5,477 bases of DNA, from the NCBI GenBank assembly GCA_002455215.1, contig DKKK01000217.1:27819-33295 (forward strand), read 5' to 3'. Positions 1-5,447 of the stretch are shown piece by piece. Origin of the DNA: Anaerolineales bacterium UBA6668 (GTDB lineage: Bacteria > Chloroflexota > Anaerolineae > Anaerolineales > UBA6668). Position numbers and translations under genes: made by a program. Under the pieces are notes generated by a model, which saw nothing but the letters and a program-made list of their open reading frames with translations, did not search any database and was not told the DNA's origin. Position 1 is the stretch's first letter; each line of letters starts with the position of its first letter.

Positions 1-2
1 CG

Positions 3-506
3 GGTGTGGCGGCAGGCATTGTGTATCGAACAGGTGGCACAATGGGTGGCACCAGTATTTTGGGGCGGATTTTGCAACGCCGCACCGGGATGCCACTCAG
101 CCAAACAACTTTTTACACCGATGGTGTGGTCATACTCATTGCCGGGCTGGTATTCGGCTGGCAAGTTGCCATGTATGCCTTTTTGGCATTGTTCTTGGCG
201 GGTTTAGCGGCAGATTACACGCTGGAAGGTCCTAGCAGTACGCGCACAGCCACCATCATCACCAACCGCCCCACCGAGATTTCTGCCGCTATCTTAGACC
301 AACTGCACCGGGGGGCAAGTTACTGGCAAGTGACGGGCGCATACACCGGAGATGCGCATTATCTGGTCTTGTGTACGATTAGCCGCCCACAGGTGGTGGA
401 ACTCAAACAAATTGTGGCAATGGTGGATCCAAAGGCATTTGTAACGATTGGTTTAAGCCACCAAGCCCTAGGCAGTGGTTTTGACCCGCTAAAAGCTCGT
501 GAATAA
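3..506 (+). CDS. YitT-family membrane protein, 3' part (5' end outside window)
   Basis: This is the C-terminal part of a polytopic inner-membrane protein of the YitT family (YitT membrane domain plus DUF2179). The reading frame is open to the window edge, and the GTG at 6 is an internal Val codon rather than a start. Counting from that Val, residues 5-25 carry the family's glycine-rich stretch (IVYRTGGTMGGTSILGRIL). Residues 38-69 form two hydrophobic segments, and D70 with EGP (74-76) marks the membrane exit. Residues 81-160 match the cytoplasmic ferredoxin-like DUF2179 domain (ITNRP, RGASYWQVTGAYTG, LKQIVAMVDPKAF). Family members are usually about 280-300 aa, so roughly 120 residues are missing. 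The family's function is poorly defined; transport has been proposed. The next gene starts 3 nt after the stop, which suggests one transcript. Family assignment is firm; the substrate is unknown. Confidence 0.9.
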   Translation, partial: GVAAGIVYRTGGTMGGTSILGRILQRRTGMPLSQTTFYTDGVVILIAGLVFGWQVAMYAFLALFLAGLAADYTLEGPSSTRTATIITNRPTEISAAILDQLHRGASYWQVTGAYTGDAHYLVLCTISRPQVVELKQIVAMVDPKAFVTIGLSHQALGSGFDPLKARE

Positions 507-509
507 CTG

Positions 510-2225
510 ATGGAAAGGTTTAACAAATACTGGCAACGGTATTTTCATTGGTTTTTGGGCGGTTTTGGGGTGATATGGTTGGGTTGGAGCGTTTTTGTAC
601 GTGGCGTACCCACTCAAATTGATGGGCTAAACCATTTTTACCGCTTATTGGAATTGCATTGGGCGGTACAAAATGGGCAGTTTTACCCACGTTGGTCGCC
701 GGATTTGGTATATGGGTTTGGCGCTCCCCTGTTTAATTTTTATCCCCCACTCAGCTATTGGGTAGCAGAAATCCCTTTGTTATTGGGAGTTCCTGCGCCG
801 GTGGCAATGCAATTGGGTTATTTAAGTGCCATAGCTACCCTATTGGTGGGTAGTTATCTGCTCGGCAAGCGGGTAAGCGGCTCGCAATGGGGTGGGTGTA
901 TCGTTGCCATTGGCTATGGCTTTGCGCCTTACACTTACTTTAATTTGGTTGAGCGTGCCGCCTACCCCGAACTGTGGGGCATGGCGTGCGTGACATGGGC
1001 AACGCTTGGCATCCTACAGTTGGTGCAAGCCGAAACGATGCGAACACGGCTCAAAGCTTTGCTCTTAACAGTATTGGCTTGCACGGCGTTGGTGTATGCC
1101 CATTCGCTTTCGAGCTTTATGTACCTACCCATCTTATTGACAACCGCTGTGGTGGGTTTGTTTGCTGGGAAGGTATATTCGACACGCAGGGGAACTAGCT
1201 GGCAAGTGCTTCTTGCAGGAAGCGTAGCTTTTGCGTGGGTGCTGTTACTCACCCTGGCTTGGTGGCTACCCGTACTATATGAAAGTCACTTGGTACAACT
1301 TCAGCGCACGTTAGACGCACCCTTTGCCGATTTTCGCCAAAACTTTGTCAATGGGTACGAATTTTTTGCCCCGCCCCCCGCCTATGACCCACTTCTCATG
1401 GCGCAACACCGTGCCATCAGCGTATTTACCCCTATGCTCTTGCTTGCCGGTTTGGGGCTTTGGAATTGGCGAAAACACCGCCATCACCCACTTTTCCCGC
1501 TAGTATGGGGGCTTCTGGCATTGGGGTATGCGTTCCTGCAATTCCCACAATCCTTGCCGCTTTGGGAAGCCTTCCCCACGCTGGCGTATTTGCAATTTCC
1601 CTGGCGCTTGTTAGGTCCGCTGGGTTTATTACTGGCGCTCTTATCTGCTAGCGGTTTTCAGGCGCTTCCCACTCGGTGGCAAAATATTGTCGGGGTAGGG
1701 GTGGTTTTGCTCGGGTTGGGCTATTCACTCTCGCGCAGTTATGCCCCCACCCAAATACCCCTCGCTGGCATCACCCACCGCGATATACCCACCCATGAAC
1801 AAGCAACGGGTTGGATAGCAACCACGACCAGTAGTGAATTTTTACCCATCTGGGCAGAAACTCGCCCAGACGCGCTTGCACTGGCAGATGCTTACCAAAA
1901 TAATCAACTGCCCGCTCGCCGCTTAGACCGCACCCAGTTACCGGTCGGGGTGAACATTGTTTCGGAAATTGCCGGTTATCAATCGCTGGTTATTGAATAT
2001 GATAGTAATACAGCCTGGACAGCGTATCTAAATTGGTTGGTATTTGCCGATATGCAGGTGGAATTGGACGGGCAGTCTTTTGCCTTGCAAATTCAGCCTG
2101 CCAGCGGATTAGCCATCATTGCTGATTTGCCTGCAGGCAGGCATCTGTTAAGGGTGGAACGGCGTGATTCGGCAGTGCAAAGTTGGGGTAGTGGGGTTAG
2201 TTTTTTGCCGGTTTGGCTGGCATGA
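510..2225 (+). CDS. PF10131-type polytopic membrane protein (GT-C-like), probably truncated by a frame change
   Basis: A 571-aa protein with about ten hydrophobic segments, recognised as the 'PTPS-related' membrane family (PF10131), which resembles GT-C glycosyltransferases. After the first helix (about 13-30), the first outer loop holds DGLNHFYR (38-45), with an Asp where GT-C enzymes place a metal/base residue. GFGAPLFNFYPPLSYW (69-84) and LQFPWRLLGP (361-370) are typical family signatures. Helices lie near 86-118, 128-145, 154-172, 183-220, 232-254, 304-318, 328-345, 366-382 and 391-407. From about 410 it becomes an extracytoplasmic region (TTTSSEFLPIW, 438-448) with beta-rich sequence to 550. 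It ends abruptly in SGVSFLPVWLA, which reads like the first half of a transmembrane helix whose rest lies in the next frame. The ATG at 510 is 3 nt after the upstream stop and has no Shine-Dalgarno. Sugar-lipid donor use is inference; the family label carries no proof of pterin chemistry. Confidence 0.85.
   Translation: MERFNKYWQRYFHWFLGGFGVIWLGWSVFVRGVPTQIDGLNHFYRLLELHWAVQNGQFYPRWSPDLVYGFGAPLFNFYPPLSYWVAEIPLLLGVPAPVAMQLGYLSAIATLLVGSYLLGKRVSGSQWGGCIVAIGYGFAPYTYFNLVERAAYPELWGMACVTWATLGILQLVQAETMRTRLKALLLTVLACTALVYAHSLSSFMYLPILLTTAVVGLFAGKVYSTRRGTSWQVLLAGSVAFAWVLLLTLAWWLPVLYESHLVQLQRTLDAPFADFRQNFVNGYEFFAPPPAYDPLLMAQHRAISVFTPMLLLAGLGLWNWRKHRHHPLFPLVWGLLALGYAFLQFPQSLPLWEAFPTLAYLQFPWRLLGPLGLLLALLSASGFQALPTRWQNIVGVGVVLLGLGYSLSRSYAPTQIPLAGITHRDIPTHEQATGWIATTTSSEFLPIWAETRPDALALADAYQNNQLPARRLDRTQLPVGVNIVSEIAGYQSLVIEYDSNTAWTAYLNWLVFADMQVELDGQSFALQIQPASGLAIIADLPAGRHLLRVERRDSAVQSWGSGVSFLPVWLA
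2201..2207 (+). other. T TTT TTG slippery-type heptamer at the frame junction
   Basis: The run of six T plus G sits exactly in the 0 frame of the upstream gene as T TTT TTG, the X XXY YYZ form that permits -1 slippage. The -1 frame has a TAG at 2198-2200, immediately before the run, and the 0 frame has its TGA at 2223-2225. Any join must therefore happen in this roughly 25-nt window. A -1 shift, or one extra T in the DNA or mRNA, gives VSFFAGLAGMMAVAYLFF, a continuous hydrophobic helix, and a total protein of about 765 aa. GGGGTAGTGGGG (2185-2196) upstream is only weakly Shine-Dalgarno-like. A short stem (2206-2211 with 2217-2222) is too close to be a classical stimulator. A plain indel or sequencing error in the homopolymer fits equally well. 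Confidence 0.55.
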
Positions 2226-2806
2226 TGGCAGTCGCTTATCTTTTTTTTACACGCACCCCTCCCAAGCCAAACCCTTCAACTCGCCACACTTTCTTACCCC
2301 CGCCGCAATGGGTGTATGGGGCGATTTTGGCGATGGTAGTTGCTTTAGCTGTGCGCTGGGTGTGGTTGGAGCATTTTCCTTCGCCGTGGCGATATACGCG
2401 CCTAAGTGAGACGGGCATTGCACACATCCAACATCCTGTGCAGGTGAATTTTGGCAATGAACTACAACTGCTGGGGTGGGATGCCCAACGGGGCGGAGTT
2501 TTGCTGTACTGGCAGGCATTGCGCCCAATGCAACGGAATTACAGTGCCGGGCTGGCGTTATTGACGGCAGATGGCACAAAAGTCGCCCAAGACGATGCCT
2601 ATCATCTGGCGCGGATTCCAACTGCCAATTGGCAACTTGGTTTTTACACCACCTACCTTCACCTGATTTCCATCCCGCCAGAATTCCAACCAACCGGCGA
2701 TTTGCACTTGTCGGTGAGCGTGTACGATGCGCAAGGCAATCTGGATATCGTAACCGCGCAGGGTTTGGCAGGTTATTATGCCGATTTGGGTGTATATTTA
2801 CCATAG
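2222..2806 (+). CDS. Membrane-anchored beta-rich protein; likely C-terminal part of the preceding PF10131 protein
   Basis: A 194-aa product if started at the ATG at 2222, which overlaps the upstream stop as ATGA; a second ATG follows at 2225. In-frame codons extend back to 2201. The first ten residues (MMAVAYLFFT) look like the second half of a transmembrane helix. A Pro-rich linker follows, and a full helix lies at about 31-49 (WVYGAILAMVVALAVRWVWL). Residues from about 70 form an all-beta module with FGNELQLLGWD, LLYWQALRPMQRNYSAGLALL, DGTKVAQDD and LHLSVSVYDAQGNL. I associate this module with the C-terminus of large Chloroflexota membrane glycosyltransferase-like proteins. No enzyme motif is visible. 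There is no Shine-Dalgarno, so if it is made separately it would depend on translational coupling. It is either a genuine split partner or the 3' half of a frameshifted gene. It is followed by a 230-bp gene-free region. Confidence 0.75.
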   Translation: MMAVAYLFFTRTPPKPNPSTRHTFLPPPQWVYGAILAMVVALAVRWVWLEHFPSPWRYTRLSETGIAHIQHPVQVNFGNELQLLGWDAQRGGVLLYWQALRPMQRNYSAGLALLTADGTKVAQDDAYHLARIPTANWQLGFYTTYLHLISIPPEFQPTGDLHLSVSVYDAQGNLDIVTAQGLAGYYADLGVYLP

Positions 2807-2835
2807 GCTTGCGAGTCGCCATTTCCAAGCGTTTC

Positions 2836-2910
2836 TATATTCGACAAGGGTCAGAACTGCGCTTTTCCCTAGCAAGCAAAAAAGCGCAATATCCATCCGT
2901 GTCGAATATA
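2836..2910. repeat. 75-nt co-centred inverted repeat / stem-loop
   Basis: The outer arms TATATTCGACA (2836-2846) and TGTCGAATATA (2900-2910) are perfect 11-bp complements. The inner arms TGCGCTTTT (2858-2866) and AAAAGCGCA (2880-2888) are perfect 9-bp complements. Both pairs share the same centre at 2873. Between them, GGGT (2848-2851) can pair with ATCC (2895-2898), including one G-U. The result is about 24 pairs around a 13-nt loop, with one internal loop. No T tract follows the outer arm on either strand, so a standard intrinsic terminator is unlikely. It could be a structured leader or non-coding RNA, a small palindromic repeat element of the MITE or REP type, or an operator. The arm sequence also occurs at 1174-1184. 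Confidence 0.75.
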
Positions 2911-2967
2911 ACATGTCATCTTCATCACGTTTGAAAATTTCACTCGGCAATTCAAGCGTTGCATCCT

Positions 2968-2980
2968 CTTTTCAGAAAAG
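2968..2980. repeat. Short inverted repeat CTTTT-CAG-AAAAG
   Basis: Five-bp perfect arms around a 3-nt loop, about 57 nt before the oxidoreductase start. It is AT-rich and too weak to call a terminator. It could equally be chance. Confidence 0.3.
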
Positions 2981-3036
2981 GATAAGCGCAAATTCCGAAT
3001 GCGCCGATTATTAAACGATAGAACTTTTCATAGATT

Positions 3037-4119
3037 ATGTCCAAAATTCCAGTTATCGCCATTATTGGTTCGGGTTGGGGTACGCGCGTGCAAGTGCCGG
3101 CTTATCGTCAAGCGGGTTGGCAGGTGGGCGCACTGTGGGCACGCACCCCAGACAAAGCACGAGCTTTGGCAAACGAGTATGCCGTGCCCTTTTACAGCGC
3201 CGATTTTCACGAAATCTTGTTGCGCCCCGAAATTGATTTAGTCAGCATTTGTATCCCGCCACACCTGCACGCGGAGTTTGCCGTAACCGCGTTGCAAGCG
3301 GGCAAGCACGTCTTGTGCGAAAAACCCGCCGCCTTAAATGCGCAACAAGCTCTGGAAATGGCGGTGGTCGCTCGCTCCTATCCCCACCAATTGGCACTTC
3401 TTGACCACGAGTTGCGCTTCCTACCCACCCGCCAAAAGCTTCGGCAAATGTTACGAACCGCTGTGCTAGGTGAAATTTATCATGTGCGTGTCTTGTTTCA
3501 AGCCAATTATGGTTTAGCGCTCGGCAGATTGTGGAATTGGTGGGCAGAAGCCGAGTCTGGTGGCGGGATTCTGGGCGCGTTGGGAAGCCATGAAATAGAC
3601 CAGTTAACTTGGCTGTTGGGTTTGCGGGTGCGTGCCGTGCAAGCTCAACTTTACACCCGCATCCCCCAATTGCCCGACTCCCTGCACCTTTTGCACAATG
3701 TTACCAGCGATGATTTGGCGCTCATCCACCTGACCTTTAGCAATGGTGTCAGTGCTAACCTAGAGTTAAATATCGTGCAAGCCGGACCCAACCGTCACAG
3801 CTTGCATATTTTGGGGAGCAAGGGTAGTGTGTACTTGGAAGATGGGCGGCTCTTGCATTACGGCGCCGGGAGCAATCAAGCCAGTGACTTAAGCGTAGCC
3901 GAAGAAATTGCCGCCCCGCTGGGGATTCCAGCCAATGACTGGTGGCGTGGCTCGGTTTATCAGGCACAGGCATTGCGCCAGTGGGTGCAATATGGCGAAA
4001 CGCAAGCACTTCAGATGGGAGCTACCTTTGAAGACGGTTTGTACACCCAACAAATTTTGGACGCTTGCCGCATTGCCAGCATCCAAAAGCGTAGTATTCA
4101 TTTGGCGATGGATTCTTAG
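3037..4119 (+). CDS. Gfo/Idh/MocA-family NAD(P)-dependent oxidoreductase
   Basis: A 360-aa cytosolic enzyme of normal length for the family, which oxidises or reduces hydroxyl or keto groups on sugars, inositols and related substrates using NAD(P). The N-terminal Rossmann domain (about 5-125) starts with VIAIIGSGWGTRVQVPAY; the dinucleotide-binding glycines are G11, G13 and G15. IDLVSICIPPHLHAEFAVTALQAGKHVLCEKPAAL (66-100) carries the hallmark EKP with Lys96, the usual catalytic or substrate-binding lysine. The C-terminal alpha/beta domain includes GGGILGALGSHEIDQLTWLLG (175-195), with His185 and Asp188 in the conserved HxxD position. The ATG at 3037 sits directly at the start of the first beta strand, so an upstream start is unlikely; no Shine-Dalgarno is present. 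The gene stands alone after the intergenic hairpin and converges on the minus-strand genes with an 8-nt gap. The exact substrate cannot be read from the sequence. Confidence 0.92.
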   Translation: MSKIPVIAIIGSGWGTRVQVPAYRQAGWQVGALWARTPDKARALANEYAVPFYSADFHEILLRPEIDLVSICIPPHLHAEFAVTALQAGKHVLCEKPAALNAQQALEMAVVARSYPHQLALLDHELRFLPTRQKLRQMLRTAVLGEIYHVRVLFQANYGLALGRLWNWWAEAESGGGILGALGSHEIDQLTWLLGLRVRAVQAQLYTRIPQLPDSLHLLHNVTSDDLALIHLTFSNGVSANLELNIVQAGPNRHSLHILGSKGSVYLEDGRLLHYGAGSNQASDLSVAEEIAAPLGIPANDWWRGSVYQAQALRQWVQYGETQALQMGATFEDGLYTQQILDACRIASIQKRSIHLAMDS

Positions 4120-4127
4120 CGCAAATT

Positions 4128-4883
4128 TTACAACTCAATACAATAATCCACAAAATGACTCACCAATTCATTTAGCTCGTGGCTGTGTTCACTATAGGTG
4201 AGCACATGCCCGCCATTACGAAATTCCACTTGCCAAGCTGTAGAACCGATTTCTTGAGCAATCAGGTGGAAATTGCTAATTGGAACACTGCTATCGTCTT
4301 GGGCATGAACCAAAAGCGCCGGGCAGGTAATCTTGGGTAGGTAAGGGCGTACTGCCGCCATATAATCTACCAATTCTGCTAGGGAGCGCACGGGATGAAC
4401 GGGATAACGCCCACGCCAAAACGGGTCGTGATTGCTATCGCCAACATTTGATTTTTTGAAATAGGGGTACATGCGCCACAGTGCGCGTGCCAAGCGCAAC
4501 CGTGCATCGCCCGATAGGTTCATGGGCGTGCTGAGTGAGATAACGCCGCTGACTTGTGCCACTGCCGAAAGTAAAAGCGCCGTCACTCCGCCCATCGAAA
4601 GCCCTGCCACCACCACCCGCTCACATTGGCTGACCAATACATAATAAGCATCCAAGGCGGACAAAAACCAATCATTCCAACCAGCCCGCGTCAAATCAAC
4701 CGGAGTCGTGCCGTGATAGGGCAAACGCGGCACATAAACGGTATGCCCTTGCAAAGCCAAGTGCTCGGCAAGCGGGCGCATTTCTTGCGGCGAAGCAGTC
4801 AGTCCGTGAATGAGTAAGCAAGCAGTGGAACCACCGCGAAAGAAGAATGGCTCTGCGCCGGGCATGAGAACTGGAAGTTGCAT
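4128..4883 (-). CDS. Alpha/beta hydrolase, carboxylesterase / monoacylglycerol-lipase-like (Est30 type)
   Basis: A 251-aa serine hydrolase with no signal peptide or membrane segment, so probably cytosolic. CLLIHGLTASPQEMRPLAEHL (22-42) contains the oxyanion HG (26-27) and the typical LTASPxEMRPLAEHL pattern of Est30/YvaK-like carboxylesterases. YVPRLPYHGTTP (50-61) matches the lid-side strand of the same group. The nucleophile is Ser96 in GLSMGG (94-99). The acid is probably Asp197 in HAQDDSSVP, and the base is His226 in NGGHVLT, so the full triad is present in the expected order. Length fits Est30-like enzymes (about 245-250 aa). It follows the PTPS homologue by 44 nt on the same strand with no terminator between, which suggests co-transcription. 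The ATG at 4883 has no Shine-Dalgarno; Met7 (4865) is an alternative but would change little. Likely substrates are short to medium acyl esters; specificity is inference. Confidence 0.9.
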   Translation of the reverse strand: MQLPVLMPGAEPFFFRGGSTACLLIHGLTASPQEMRPLAEHLALQGHTVYVPRLPYHGTTPVDLTRAGWNDWFLSALDAYYVLVSQCERVVVAGLSMGGVTALLLSAVAQVSGVISLSTPMNLSGDARLRLARALWRMYPYFKKSNVGDSNHDPFWRGRYPVHPVRSLAELVDYMAAVRPYLPKITCPALLVHAQDDSSVPISNFHLIAQEIGSTAWQVEFRNGGHVLTYSEHSHELNELVSHFVDYCIEL

Positions 4884-4927
4884 AGGATTGGTAAGAAGGT
4901 GTACTTGGCGGGTTCGGTGTGAGCAGG

Positions 4928-5311
4928 CTAGGCATTTCGTAGAATGCGATAACTTGTCCAGGCAATCTCATTTTCCCAGATACGAACCGTCAGCGCAGTG
5001 AGATTACTGGCAAGGATGTGCTCGTTTAAAGTGTGTGCCAAAATACGGGAAAAATGCTCAATGCTTGGGTTTAAGCCCTTGAATTCCGGCAAGTGATTCA
5101 GTGTTTTGTCGCGGTAGTAAGCGATGACACGCATGAGATGCTGTTCAACTTCTACAATGTCCACCAAATAACCATGTGTGTCTAATGTATTGCCTTCGAG
5201 TTGCAGTTCGAGTGTGTAATGGTGAGAATGCCAGTAATTTTCAGCGCCCCAATCTCCACCAATTAAAAAATGCTGTGCAGTAAAGGAGCGTTTGACGGCG
5301 AGTGTGTACAT
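4928..5311 (-). CDS. 6-pyruvoyl-tetrahydropterin synthase / QueD-family protein with Glu in place of catalytic Cys
   Basis: A 127-aa T-fold pterin enzyme homologue of normal length (QueD is about 120 aa). Zn ligands are His14 (FTAQHFL), His28 and His30 (ENYWHSHHY), matching H-...-CxxxHGH-. The catalytic Cys position is Glu24, and the Gly between the two His residues is Ser29. HGYLVDIVEVEQHL (46-59) carries Asp51, equivalent to the family's VDF motif. LNPSIEHFSRILA (80-92) matches the NPTSE-type helix start. Glu113 in VRIWEN is the pterin-anchoring Glu. The usual Asp-His dyad before LN is Arg67-Asp68 here. Family members make 6-pyruvoyl-tetrahydropterin, 6-carboxy-tetrahydropterin (queuosine) or, in Glu-containing PTPS paralogues, 6-hydroxymethyl-dihydropterin for folate. 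The substitutions argue against simply calling it QueD. The first gene of a likely two-gene minus-strand operon; no Shine-Dalgarno precedes the ATG at 5311. Confidence 0.88.
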   Translation of the reverse strand: MYTLAVKRSFTAQHFLIGGDWGAENYWHSHHYTLELQLEGNTLDTHGYLVDIVEVEQHLMRVIAYYRDKTLNHLPEFKGLNPSIEHFSRILAHTLNEHILASNLTALTVRIWENEIAWTSYRILRNA

Positions 5312-5343
5312 ATAGTGGGGTGAGAATTAGAATTAAAGGTAGA

Positions 5344-5372
5344 ACTGTATCGGTACGTTTTTTTTCGTGCAA
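5344..5372 (-). promoter_or_regulatory. Candidate sigma70-type promoter for the PTPS-hydrolase pair
   Basis: On the minus strand, TTGCAC (5372-5367) and TACAGT (5349-5344) are separated by 17 bp, and the spacer contains an A8 tract. Matches are about 3/6 and 4/6 to consensus. Transcription would begin near 5337, giving a leader of about 26 nt before the ATG at 5311. Position and spacing fit, but the boxes are weak. Confidence 0.3.
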
Positions 5373-5374
5373 TT

Positions 5375-5382
5375 TGCATGCA
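5375..5382. repeat. 8-bp perfect palindrome TGCATGCA
   Basis: It lies just upstream of the candidate promoter for the minus-strand genes and could be a regulator half-site pair, but a palindrome of this length often occurs by chance. No second copy was noticed in the window. Confidence 0.2.
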
Positions 5383-5418
5383 TGGTTATCATAGTCTGTT
5401 TATCGCAGTGTGACAAGG

Positions 5419-5447
5419 GCGGTAAGTGGCTGGGTCAGGGCTACCGC
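5419..5447 (+). repeat. 6-bp inverted repeat GCGGTA...TACCGC before a possible start codon
   Basis: The arms at 5419-5424 and 5442-5447 enclose a 17-nt loop. The structure abuts the ATG at 5448 and includes the AGGG (5437-5440) that could act as its ribosome-binding site, so pairing might affect initiation. The evidence is only the complementarity. Confidence 0.2.

Larger units (their letters stand above)
2807..3036. other. Gene-free intergenic region
   Basis: These 230 bases separate the membrane-protein genes from the oxidoreductase gene. No convincing coding sequence was found; the short open frames here are continuations of out-of-frame readings. It contains the large hairpin at 2836-2910 and a small hairpin at 2968-2980. 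A weak promoter-like pair, TTGCAT (2959-2964) and GATAAG (2981-2986) with 16-bp spacing, could serve the downstream gene but matches consensus poorly. No U-tailed intrinsic terminator was found. Base composition is more AT-rich than the flanking genes. Confidence 0.6.

Noticed and set aside
962..1252. Minus-strand 96-codon frame inside the PF10131 gene
   Set aside because: It lies wholly within a strongly supported membrane-protein gene and shows no domain.
2241..2248. T8 tract as an alternative site for the frame change
   Set aside because: The upstream 0 frame already stops at 2223-2225, before this tract, so a slip here cannot join the two proteins. The -1 frame is the same on both sides of it.
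2247..2828. 193-codon open frame on the minus strand, opposite the beta-rich protein
   Set aside because: Its composition (many Pro, Arg, His, Cys) lacks any recognisable domain, and the plus-strand frame over the same bases has coherent membrane and beta-strand patterns. It is a shadow.
2858..2888. Inner stem TGCGCTTTT/AAAAGCGCA as an intrinsic terminator
   Set aside because: The T residues are on the 5' arm for plus-strand reading, and on the minus strand they are again on the 5' side of the loop. Neither strand gives a GC stem followed by a T tract.
2476..2934. Plus-strand 152-codon frame overlapping the end of the beta-rich protein and the intergenic hairpin
   Set aside because: Low-complexity-like Arg/Cys/His-rich translation with no family resemblance; it exists because the third frame happens to be open.
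2513..3979. 13-base repeat CAGGCATTGCGCC at 2513-2525 and 3967-3979
   Set aside because: Both copies encode Gln-Ala-Leu-Arg in the same phase, so shared codon choice explains it.
2985..4127. AGCGCAAATT repeated at 2985-2994 and 4118-4127, flanking the oxidoreductase gene
   Set aside because: A 10-base repeat is expected several times by chance in a window of this size, and no mobility gene or other cassette feature accompanies it.
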